Assembly: GCA_902775895.1 (NCBI GenBank)
Contig: CACYNO010000001.1
Span: forward strand, 124,001-188,000
DNA length: 64,000 nucleotides
Direction: 5' to 3'
Origin: an uncultured Lachnospiraceae bacterium
GTDB taxonomy: Bacteria > Bacillota > Clostridia > Lachnospirales > Lachnospiraceae
How positions within the stretch are numbered: the stretch's first letter is position 1; each line of letters opens with the position of its first letter. Made by a program: the position numbers and the translations under genes. The notes beneath the pieces are model-generated. The model was not told the origin of the DNA and did not search any database. It worked only from the letters and a program-made list of their open reading frames with translations. Of this stretch, positions 56,653-64,000 are shown in pieces.

Positions 56653-58974
56653 ATGAAAAAAGAAAAAAGAATGGAATTACTGGCTCCCGCGGGGACGCTG
56701 GACATTTGCAAGGCGGTTATCAATGCCGGTGCGGATGCGGTTTACCTGGGCGGTCAGATGTTTGGCGCACGCGCATTTGCGGGCAACTTAAGCGAGGATG
56801 AGATATCCGAAGCTTTAGATTATGCTCACTTACGCGGCGCCAAAATTTATTTAACGTTGAATACTCTTTTGGAAGAAAAAGAACTGAAAAAAGCATATGA
56901 TCTTTTAAAGCCTCTTTATTTGTCGGGGCTTGACGCCGTTATCGTTCAGGACTTCGGTGTGTTGAAAATGATACGTGAAAGTTTTCCGGATATGGCAATA
57001 CATGCCAGTACACAGATGGCTGTCATGGAAAAGGGCTTTGCTTCCTACCTGAAAGACTATGGTGTAAAAAGGATCGTTCTTCCCAGAGAGTTCACATTGG
57101 AAGAGGCAAAGACCATAAAAGAGGGCGGCGGAGTTGAACTGGAGGCTTTTGTTCACGGTGCGCTTTGTTATTGCTATTCCGGACAATGCATGTTGTCGGC
57201 AATGCGGGGGAACAGGAGCGGAAACAGGGGGACCTGCGCCCAGCCCTGCAGACTGGAATATGAGATCAACGGTAAAAAAAGCCGGTTTTTAAGCGCAAGG
57301 GATATAGCAGCTATAGAGATGATTCCTCAGATTGCGGAAGCCGGGATATTTTCCTTAAAAATAGAAGGGCGGATGAAGAACGTAAACTATGCGGCAGGAG
57401 TTACATCTGTTTACAGAAAATACGTGGACATGTATTTAAACGGAGAAAAATACAAGGTTGATCCCGGTGACATGAAGGATCTTATGGATCTGTACAACAG
57501 GGGAGGTTTTTCAAAAGGCTTCTTTGCCGAAGAAAAGGGAAGGAATCTTATTTGTCCCAACAGAGCCAACCATCAGGGGACTAAAGGCTTAAAAGTAAAA
57601 AATAACGTAAAAGGCAGGATTACTTTTGAAGCCCTGGAGAATATCGGAAAGGGTGATGTTTTTGAAACTGCTCCCGGATTTTCTTTTACATCCGGAGTTG
57701 CCATGAAGACAGGAGAAGAAACGGATGTCAACCTTCCTTCAAGCCTCGGGCTTAAAAAAGGTCAGATCATTTATCGCGTGAACAATGCAGCATTGCAGAG
57801 GGATATTCATCTTAAATATGTTGAGGGTGTAAAAAAAGTTCCGGTTAAGATGGAATGTGAGTGCAGATTGGGTGAAAGATCAAGACTCAAGCTGATCTTA
57901 ACGGATCCGGGTGTAAGCGTTACCGTGGAAGGAGAGGATGTACAGGAGGCGAAAAAGAGTGCGGTGTCCGTTGATGATATCCGCAGCCGCCTTTCCAAAC
58001 TGGGAGATACGGAGTTTGAGATCGAAGATATAAGGGTGGAAGCAGACGATAATATCTTTATTTCCAACGGCGGGATAAACAGATTAAGAAGAGATGCCCT
58101 GGATCAAATTGTGACAATAGTGAGAAACTTAAGTTCTGAAGGGCGTAAATGCTTTGATTATAAGCAAAATGATGATATAATGGGCAGGAATATATTTTTT
58201 ACGCCCAAGCTGAATGCTTCTGTATGTAGTATTGAACAATTGAACGCAGTACAAAATGCAGACAATTTACACAGGGTATACGTTTCATATCTGATCTTTG
58301 ATGAAGCCAAAAAAGAAGGACTGATATCCGATATCAGAAAAGACGGCAGGGAAGTTTATATCGCCATGCCTTATATACTGACCCAGGAAAATGCAAATGT
58401 CTTTGAAGACTTCGTGTCAGGCATTAAAAAGGATGATGCTGACGGGATATTGGTCCGAAGCCTTGAAGAGGCGGCAATTATAGGAAACTTAAAAAGAAAA
58501 GGTTTGTATGAAGGTCCTTTAAAGATAGTAACTGACACTAACATATATTCGTACAATCACAATGCTGCGGATTTCATTGAGCAGTTTATCAAGGGGTCGG
58601 GATTGGAACTTGAATCCTTCACACTTCCCCTTGAACCCGATAAGACATGTTTAGAGGACATTGTATCCGACAAGAGACGTGAGCTTATCATCTACGGCAG
58701 AGCCGTTGCCATGAGGACAAAGCATTGTGTCAGGAAGAATACCGGGGAGTGTGACGGGGCATACGGCATGGAGACGATAGTTTACGGGAACGAGAAATAC
58801 CCTGTTATGTGTTTTTGCGATCTTTGCAACAATATCATTTTCGATTCAAGACCAATGGATCTGACGGAGAAAAAAGATATTGGCAGGAGAGCATGGGCGG
58901 ATACTTTGAGGCTGGACTTTACTACAGAGTCTTTTCGCGAGACTGTGAAAGTCCTTGATAATACGTTTGTTTGA
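56653..58974 (+). CDS. U32 family peptidase-like protein (RlhA/TrhP type)
   Basis: A 773-residue protein of the U32 family (with a DUF3656-like central region). MELLAPAGTLDICKAVINAGADAVYLGG is the U32 start; a cysteine cluster in HGALCYCYSGQC and GTCAQPC is likely an iron-sulfur site. U32 members were first called collagenases, but several are now known as RNA hydroxylases (TrhP for tRNA, RlhA for 23S rRNA). The length is nearer RlhA than TrhP, so an RNA-modification role is the better guess. ATG 56653 is preferred to the TTG at 56638, which lies inside zapA. The longer frame downstream overlaps ftsW. Confidence 0.88.
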   Translation: MKKEKRMELLAPAGTLDICKAVINAGADAVYLGGQMFGARAFAGNLSEDEISEALDYAHLRGAKIYLTLNTLLEEKELKKAYDLLKPLYLSGLDAVIVQDFGVLKMIRESFPDMAIHASTQMAVMEKGFASYLKDYGVKRIVLPREFTLEEAKTIKEGGGVELEAFVHGALCYCYSGQCMLSAMRGNRSGNRGTCAQPCRLEYEINGKKSRFLSARDIAAIEMIPQIAEAGIFSLKIEGRMKNVNYAAGVTSVYRKYVDMYLNGEKYKVDPGDMKDLMDLYNRGGFSKGFFAEEKGRNLICPNRANHQGTKGLKVKNNVKGRITFEALENIGKGDVFETAPGFSFTSGVAMKTGEETDVNLPSSLGLKKGQIIYRVNNAALQRDIHLKYVEGVKKVPVKMECECRLGERSRLKLILTDPGVSVTVEGEDVQEAKKSAVSVDDIRSRLSKLGDTEFEIEDIRVEADDNIFISNGGINRLRRDALDQIVTIVRNLSSEGRKCFDYKQNDDIMGRNIFFTPKLNASVCSIEQLNAVQNADNLHRVYVSYLIFDEAKKEGLISDIRKDGREVYIAMPYILTQENANVFEDFVSGIKKDDADGILVRSLEEAAIIGNLKRKGLYEGPLKIVTDTNIYSYNHNAADFIEQFIKGSGLELESFTLPLEPDKTCLEDIVSDKRRELIIYGRAVAMRTKHCVRKNTGECDGAYGMETIVYGNEKYPVMCFCDLCNNIIFDSRPMDLTEKKDIGRRAWADTLRLDFTTESFRETVKVLDNTFV

Positions 58975-58996
58975 TCTAAGTAACACGGAGGAAAAA

Positions 58997-60292
58997 ATGG
59001 ATTTTGCTGAAATAGCCAGATACATATTCATAGGTCTTTTTGCGGTGTATACCCTCATTACATATGTGGGTTCCACACTTCATGACAGAAGGGCCCTGAA
59101 AGGCGTATATGCGGTCCAGAATGTGATCACTTTTGCAATCCATCTTATCGGATATATAGTCCTGTATCTGGGAGCAGACGACATGAAATATATAGTCTTA
59201 TATATCATTGAGTTTGCAATGCTTTTTGCCACGATCGTTGTATACGACATTGTTTATCCCAAAGCATCAAGGCTTTTGGTAAACAACATGGTGCTCCTTG
59301 AGGTGGTCGGTTTTATATTCATTGCCAGGATAAATTATGACGAGGCTGTAAGACAGCTGGTGCTTGCGGCTATCGGTACGGTGATCACTTTCTTTGTTCC
59401 GGCCATACTCAGGAATGTAAAACAGATGAGGAACTGGGGCTGGGCTTTTGCTGCCATAGGATTTGTGGCTATAGCCATAGTGCCCATATTCGGGCGAACA
59501 GTTAACGGTGCTGACCTGGCTATCCGCTTCGGGGATGCCTTCAGTATTCAGCCCAGTGAGTTCGTAAAGATATTATTTGTACTTTTTGTGGCATCTGTTT
59601 TCAATAAGTTAAGAAGTTTTAAGCAGATACTTATAGTCAGCGGTATAGCTCTTGCACATATAGGTATACTGTTGGTTTCAAGGGACCTGGGAACCGCTCT
59701 TATTTTCTTTGTGGCGTATATAGTAATGATATTTGTTGCTACCCACAAGTTTTATTATCTGGCAGCAGGAGTTGGTGCCGGTTTCCTTGGCGGATTTATC
59801 GCTACAAAGATATTTTCCCACGTGCAGTCACGAATTGATGCATGGAGAGATCCTTTCAAGGATTATCAGGGGTCCGGATGGCAGGTTGCCCGTTCCCTCT
59901 TTTCAATAGCTGCCGGAGGCTGGATAGGTACGGGTCTCGGAAAAGGACTGCTTTCTTCTATTGCGTATATAGAAAATGATATGATGTTTACGGCTATATC
60001 TGAAGAAATGGGCGGTATTGTATCTATAGCGATTCTTTTGATCTGTCTGAATAATCTTATTTTGATGATGGGGATCGCATCCCGATGCAACACGTTATTC
60101 TACAGACTTATTGCAGTTGGGCTTGGAACAATGTACGGCTTTCAGGTATTCCTTACTGTCGGAGGCTCAATAAAACTTATCCCGCTTACGGGAGTAACAC
60201 TGCCTTTTGTCAGTTACGGAGGAAGCTCGCTTATTGCTTCTCTTATAATGTTTGCTTTAATAAACGGAATGTATACCATGCGTGAGGAATAA
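58997..60292 (+). CDS. FtsW/RodA/SpoVE family peptidoglycan polymerase
   Basis: A SEDS glycosyltransferase that polymerises lipid II into glycan strands, working with a class B PBP. It has 431 residues and about 12 membrane helices. Signatures include SIQPSEFVKILFVLF, SRDLGTALIFF, GSGWQVARSLFSIAAGGWIGTGLGKG and LPFVSYGGSSLIASL. GGAGG precedes the ATG by six bases; an upstream in-frame TTG at 58955 lies inside the U32 gene. The next gene is a class B PBP, its expected partner. FtsW, RodA and SpoVE cannot be told apart from sequence alone; the location beside zapA and a short PBP favours the FtsW/PbpA-type pair. Confidence 0.9.
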   Translation: MDFAEIARYIFIGLFAVYTLITYVGSTLHDRRALKGVYAVQNVITFAIHLIGYIVLYLGADDMKYIVLYIIEFAMLFATIVVYDIVYPKASRLLVNNMVLLEVVGFIFIARINYDEAVRQLVLAAIGTVITFFVPAILRNVKQMRNWGWAFAAIGFVAIAIVPIFGRTVNGADLAIRFGDAFSIQPSEFVKILFVLFVASVFNKLRSFKQILIVSGIALAHIGILLVSRDLGTALIFFVAYIVMIFVATHKFYYLAAGVGAGFLGGFIATKIFSHVQSRIDAWRDPFKDYQGSGWQVARSLFSIAAGGWIGTGLGKGLLSSIAYIENDMMFTAISEEMGGIVSIAILLICLNNLILMMGIASRCNTLFYRLIAVGLGTMYGFQVFLTVGGSIKLIPLTGVTLPFVSYGGSSLIASLIMFALINGMYTMREE

Positions 60293-60310
60293 TTAACGAG
60301 GTATAAAAAA

Positions 60311-61912
60311 GTGGATCGTAAAGATAAGAATAAAACCAGGTTGGACGAAGATTTTGAGTTTGACTGGGAAAAAGAATATGAAGATGAAAAGAAGAAAGCC
60401 AAAAAGGCTAAAAAGGAAAAGAAGGTTTCCCAAAAAGCCGAGGCTTCTTCTGATGTGGAAAGAAGGCGAAAAGGCAAGAGAAACATTGAGACAAATGTGA
60501 TCGCCTTTATCTTTGTGGGCATTTTTGCCGTTATGATTATTTATTTTATTAATTTTCATCAGTCCCAGGCTACAGAGATGGCGCAAAGCCCTCTGAATCC
60601 CCGGAATACTACGGTAGCGCCGCCGGATCCCATCAGAAGAGGTACTATATTTGCTTCGGACGGTACGGTGCTTGCCCAGACAAAGCTTGATGATGAAGGG
60701 AAAGAATATCGTTCTTATCCTACAGGAAAGATTTTCAGCACTCCCGTAGGTATGGCGCGAGGCGGCGGAAGCGGAATAGAAGGCAAGTTAAATGATGAGC
60801 TTCTGACATCCTCTCATGATACCCTTGTGGAAAAAAGATCATCGGATGTAGATGATAAGCAGAAGCAGTATCAGGGAAACAGTCTTTACACAACGCTGTT
60901 GCCGGACCTTCAGGAGACAGCTTATGAAGCTCTTGGAGATGAAAAAGGTGCAGTTCTTGCCATAGAACCATCCACGGGAAAGATACTTTGTATGGTATCA
61001 AAGCCTACATATGATCCCAACAAAGGTGGTACCGACTACGACGAGTGGGCGGCGCTTCCCGCGGAGGATTCGGTTCTGATCAACAGAACAACCCAGGGAC
61101 AGTATCCGCCGGGTTCAACTTTTAAGATATTTACAGCCATTGAGTACATAAAAGAAAATCCCGACCAGTACAACAATTTCAGATTTAATTGTGAAGGGAC
61201 GACCTGGCCCAAAGGCGGTGCCAAGATAAGCTGTCAGTATCACACGGCACACGGAAATGAAGATATCACAAAGGCTTTTGTGGTTTCATGTAACTGTGCG
61301 TTTTCTACTATAGGCTTGGAACTTGATAAAGAAAAGTATGAGGCAACGGCTAAAGAATTCGGATTTAACGAAAAACTTCCAATAGAAGATATAGAAAGCT
61401 ACGAAAGTAAATTCCTTATCAACAAAGATTCGAGTATGAGCGAGGTGCAGGAGACTGCTTTCGGTCAGGGCGAGACCATGATCACACCCCTTCAGAATCT
61501 TTTGATCACTGCTACCGTTGCTAACGGCGGGACAATGATGAAGCCTTATCTTGTGGACAGGGTAGAGGCGGCAGACGGAGAAGTGATCAAGCAGAAGGCG
61601 CCCATCGTATATAAGAGTGACCTGATCTCGGAAAAACAGTCAGGCGAAGTGACAGAACTTATGAAACAGATGGTAAGCCAGAGCCTTGGAGGCGTATTCA
61701 GATCGGCGTATAAGGTTGCCGGAAAGACCGGACAGGCTGAGTATGAGAACAATATAGACAAAGCGCATCTGTGGTTTACCTGCTTTGCTCCATACGACGA
61801 CCCCCAGATAGCAGTAATATGTGTTATCGAAAAAAGCGAGATCGACCCGTACAAGGCTCCCAAGGTTTGCCGTGATGTGGTTTACGAATATATGAATACC
61901 TACTATTGGTGA
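60311..61912 (+). CDS. Class B penicillin-binding protein, PbpA-like
   Basis: A 533-residue transpeptidase that cross-links peptidoglycan outside the membrane. Residues 1-60 are a very charged Lys/Glu cytoplasmic tail, the membrane helix is at about 62-82, and RRGTIFASDGTVLAQ begins the extracellular part. Transpeptidase motifs: STFK (SxxK), SCN (SxN) and KTGQAE (KTG). It lacks the long pedestal of FtsI-like enzymes and is PbpA-like in length. Start is GTG at 60311, with GAGG about 8 bases upstream. It is 18 bases after its SEDS partner. Confidence 0.9.
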   Translation: MDRKDKNKTRLDEDFEFDWEKEYEDEKKKAKKAKKEKKVSQKAEASSDVERRRKGKRNIETNVIAFIFVGIFAVMIIYFINFHQSQATEMAQSPLNPRNTTVAPPDPIRRGTIFASDGTVLAQTKLDDEGKEYRSYPTGKIFSTPVGMARGGGSGIEGKLNDELLTSSHDTLVEKRSSDVDDKQKQYQGNSLYTTLLPDLQETAYEALGDEKGAVLAIEPSTGKILCMVSKPTYDPNKGGTDYDEWAALPAEDSVLINRTTQGQYPPGSTFKIFTAIEYIKENPDQYNNFRFNCEGTTWPKGGAKISCQYHTAHGNEDITKAFVVSCNCAFSTIGLELDKEKYEATAKEFGFNEKLPIEDIESYESKFLINKDSSMSEVQETAFGQGETMITPLQNLLITATVANGGTMMKPYLVDRVEAADGEVIKQKAPIVYKSDLISEKQSGEVTELMKQMVSQSLGGVFRSAYKVAGKTGQAEYENNIDKAHLWFTCFAPYDDPQIAVICVIEKSEIDPYKAPKVCRDVVYEYMNTYYW

Positions 61913-61937
61913 TTTAATAACTTGAAAGAGATTTGAT

Positions 61938-63218
61938 ATGAGTAAAAAGACAACATTTATTACAAAAGAAAAGGCTGAGGAGATCGCAAAGACCTATCCT
62001 ACTCCCTTTTATCTTTATGATGAGAAGGGAATCAGGGAAAATACAAAAAAGGTCTGCGATGCTTTTTCGTGGAACGAAGGATTCAGGGAGTATTTTGCTG
62101 TTAAAGCTACCCCCAATCCTTTTTTGTTAAAGATATTAAAAGAATACGGATGTGGGACCGATTGTGCATCCATAGCGGAGTTAAAGATGGCGAAGGCCTG
62201 CGGATTTGCTCCGGATGAGATCATGTTCTCATCAAATGATACACCGAGAGAGGATTATGAATATGCGGCAAAGATCGGAGCTGTTATTAATCTTGACGAT
62301 ATCACCCACATTGATTTTCTGGATGAGATAATCGGCGGGAAATGGCCTGAGACAATAAGCTGCAGGTTTAACCCCGGCGGATATTTTAAAATGGGAAACG
62401 ATATCATGGATAACCCCGGTGATTCCAAATACGGTATGACAAGGGATCAGATAAAAGAGGCATTTACCCGTTTGAAAGAAAAAGGTGTGAAATATTTCGG
62501 TATTCATGCATTTCTTGCAAGTAACACGGTCACTAATGATTATTATCCAACTCTTGCAAGACAGCTTTTTGAACTTGCCGTAGAACTTCGTGATGAGACG
62601 GGGGCGGATATAAAGTTTATTAATCTCTCCGGCGGTGTTGGTATAGCCTACAGACCCGAACAGGAAGATAACGACATCATCAAGATCGGTGAGGGTGTAA
62701 AGAAAGCGTACGAAGAGGTGCTTACACCAAGCGGTATGGGAGATATAAAGATATATACGGAAATGGGTCGTTTCATGATGGCTCCCTACGGTGTGCTCGT
62801 TACCCGTGCCATCCATGAAAAGCACATTTATAAAGAGTATATCGGAGTGGATGCCTGTGCGGCAAACCTTATGCGTCCTGCCATTTACGGGGCATACCAT
62901 CATATTACGGTCCTGGGAAAAGAAAACGAGCCTGAGGATCACTTATATGATGTGACAGGATCCCTTTGCGAGAACAGTGATAAGTTTGCCATAGACAGGA
63001 AGCTTCCCAAGGTTGATATGGGTGATATTCTTGTGATACATGACGCGGGCGCTCACGGTTATTCCATGGGATACAATTACAACGGCAAGTTAAAATGCGC
63101 CGAGCTTCTCTTAAAAGAAGACGGATCCGTAGAGATGATAAGGCGTGCCGAGACACTTGATGATTATTTCGCTACGTTTGATTTTTGTGATCTGCTCAAA
63201 AATCCTGAGGAAATATGA
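61938..63218 (+). CDS. lysA: Diaminopimelate decarboxylase
   Basis: A PLP-dependent (fold III) enzyme that converts meso-diaminopimelate to L-lysine in the last step of lysine synthesis. It has 426 residues. The PLP lysine lies in YFAVKATPNP, the glycine-rich phosphate loop in NLSGGVG, and DACAANLMRPAIYGAYHHI is a C-terminal signature. GAAAGAG lies before the ATG. In the ftsW-pbp-lysA order it sits beside wall synthesis genes, which also consume diaminopimelate. The stop overlaps the next gene by four bases (ATGA). Confidence 0.92.
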   Translation: MSKKTTFITKEKAEEIAKTYPTPFYLYDEKGIRENTKKVCDAFSWNEGFREYFAVKATPNPFLLKILKEYGCGTDCASIAELKMAKACGFAPDEIMFSSNDTPREDYEYAAKIGAVINLDDITHIDFLDEIIGGKWPETISCRFNPGGYFKMGNDIMDNPGDSKYGMTRDQIKEAFTRLKEKGVKYFGIHAFLASNTVTNDYYPTLARQLFELAVELRDETGADIKFINLSGGVGIAYRPEQEDNDIIKIGEGVKKAYEEVLTPSGMGDIKIYTEMGRFMMAPYGVLVTRAIHEKHIYKEYIGVDACAANLMRPAIYGAYHHITVLGKENEPEDHLYDVTGSLCENSDKFAIDRKLPKVDMGDILVIHDAGAHGYSMGYNYNGKLKCAELLLKEDGSVEMIRRAETLDDYFATFDFCDLLKNPEEI

Positions 63219-63544
63219 AGGTTTACAAAAAGTTATATGTAGGCGTAAATGCCGAAAATGATAAAAAGAAAATATTACGCGGTCTTGAAAAAAAGACCCT
63301 TCAGCCGGATATCTACGTTATAACTCTTCCTGCGGGAAAGGGGGATATGCTTGATATCCTGCCGGCTTTTACGTTGAAATATCCTTTTTTCAAGGATGTA
63401 AGAGTATCTGAACGTTATCTTGTGGGCATAGCGAGAGGTAAGACGGAAGCCTTTGAAGTTGCTGCAAGGATAGTGGAAGATACCATCCGGGCAGGGAAAG
63501 CCTACGACATACCGGCAACACTGGAGTTTGGTCCTGAGATTTAG
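63215..63544 (+). CDS. Uncharacterised 109-residue protein
   Basis: A small protein that I do not recognise. It starts MKVYKKLYVGVNAENDKKKILRGLEK and has alternating beta and alpha stretches (YVITLP, FKDVRVSERYLVGIARG, EAFEVAARIVEDTIRAG) consistent with a small alpha/beta fold, no membrane segment and no cysteines. The ATG overlaps the lysA stop (ATGA), so it is translated with lysA. It precedes a membrane protein of DUF2953. A role tied to lysine or wall metabolism is inferred from neighbours only. Confidence 0.8.
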   Translation: MKVYKKLYVGVNAENDKKKILRGLEKKTLQPDIYVITLPAGKGDMLDILPAFTLKYPFFKDVRVSERYLVGIARGKTEAFEVAARIVEDTIRAGKAYDIPATLEFGPEI

Positions 63545-63559
63545 AAACGGTGAGGTTTT

Positions 63560-64000
63560 ATGGGAGTATTTCTGTTGATCTTACAGATAATCGGAATAGT
63601 ATTCGCCGTGATCGGTGCATTTATCGTGTTTGCCATCGTCACGCCTCTTACCTATAAGGCTGAGGGAAGCTTTCACGGGAAGCCCGAAGGCAACATCAGG
63701 GCCGGATGGCTTTTGAACCTGGTGAGGGTTTTTGCGGAATTTAAAAGAGGTAAACCCAAGGTGCAGGTAAAGGTTTTGTTTTTTACCGTGTTTGACAGCA
63801 CCAAAAAGAAAAGAAGGAAAAAAGGAAAAAGAAGGCGTGCTCCCGCCCGGATGAAGTCAAAGCCTGCCCGGAAGAAGGATGAACTTTTCGAGATAGATGA
63901 AGAGTCTGACGGGGAGTCCTTTGGTGAGACAGGAAAGAGGGAAGGGATCTTTGGCAAGATTAAAGGGGTATTTACAAAGATAGTGAGTTTCCTTAAAAAT
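63560..64000 (+). CDS. DUF2953 family membrane protein, 3' truncated by window edge
   Basis: The first 147 codons of a gene that runs off the window. It starts MGVFLLILQIIGIVFAV with one N-terminal membrane helix (about 3-28), then a short extracytoplasmic or peripheral beta segment (YKAEGSFHGKPEGNIRAGWLLNLVR) and a long Lys/Arg-rich stretch. The pattern of helix plus beta plus basic linker suggests DUF2953, a clostridial membrane family of unknown function. A TGAGG site lies before the ATG. It is 15 bases after the preceding gene and probably in the same operon. Confidence 0.7.
   Translation, partial: MGVFLLILQIIGIVFAVIGAFIVFAIVTPLTYKAEGSFHGKPEGNIRAGWLLNLVRVFAEFKRGKPKVQVKVLFFTVFDSTKKKRRKKGKRRRAPARMKSKPARKKDELFEIDEESDGESFGETGKREGIFGKIKGVFTKIVSFLKN

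Overview
The window is a stretch of core chromosome from a low-to-mid GC Gram-positive anaerobe of the Clostridia, most likely Lachnospiraceae (Butyrivibrio, Roseburia or Coprococcus-like). The assignment rests on gene content: DUF4364, DUF2953, a CBS/DRTGG-type family II pyrophosphatase, GlnRS together with GatCAB, CIRCE-controlled groESL, wall-binding WSYFG repeats, and a ruvAB-zapA-U32-ftsW-pbp-lysA run. This is inference from families, not a database match. No prophage, insertion sequence, CRISPR array or defence island is visible. About 54 protein genes and one tRNA are supported, most of them on the + strand. Start codons were chosen from Shine-Dalgarno spacing, so several are shorter than the longest open frame.

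Layout. 1-2.7 kb: 3' part of hslO, then glnS and a cold-shock gene with its own promoter and terminator. 2.7-10 kb: a P-type cation ATPase, a MATE exporter, a regulated pyrophosphatase, a SEC-C methionine aminopeptidase and an OGG1-type glycosylase. 10-12 kb: groES-groEL behind a perfect CIRCE. 12.0-12.35 kb: terminator plus an unexplained structured element. 12.3-20.3 kb: secreted wall hydrolase, DUF885 protein, K+/H+ antiporter, mnmA, DJ-1-like protein and a D-Ala-D-Ala carboxypeptidase. 20.4-26.9 kb: the protein-quality run tig-clpP-clpX-lon-engB, with a strange repetitive tail on trigger factor. 26.9-28.5 kb: DUF4364, tRNA-Lys(CUU) and tyrA. 28.6-41.1 kb: patatin, leuS, a MurJ/SpoVB-like flippase, clpC, an unknown small gene, radA and gatCAB. 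41-42.3 kb: a second secreted protein with the same wall-binding repeats and a Mub-B2-like domain. 42.5-47 kb: rpmB, Asp23/Gls24 protein, DAK2 protein and recG. 47-55 kb: dacF-like gene, trmB, a large intergenic hairpin, uvrB, malic enzyme, ndk and a membrane glycosyltransferase. 54.6-64 kb: ruvAB, zapA, U32 protein, FtsW/RodA, class B PBP, lysA, an unknown gene and the start of a DUF2953 protein.

How the genes work together. Four themes dominate: protein folding and turnover (Hsp33, GroESL, trigger factor, ClpXP, Lon, ClpC); translation (GlnRS, LeuRS, GatCAB, MnmA, TrmB, L28, tRNA-Lys); DNA repair (OGG1, RadA, RecG, UvrB, RuvAB); and envelope construction (two carboxypeptidases, FtsW with its PBP, lipid flippase, DAP decarboxylase, ZapA, two wall-binding secreted proteins, a GT2 polymer synthase).

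The least explained items are two structured intergenic elements (about 12.09-12.23 kb and 49.15-49.27 kb), the 54-bp tandem repeat that builds a Lys/Thr/Ala tail on trigger factor, the pair of WSYFG-repeat secreted proteins, and two small unrecognised genes (35974 and 63215). No new multi-gene system is demonstrated here; the candidates are ranked in the findings.
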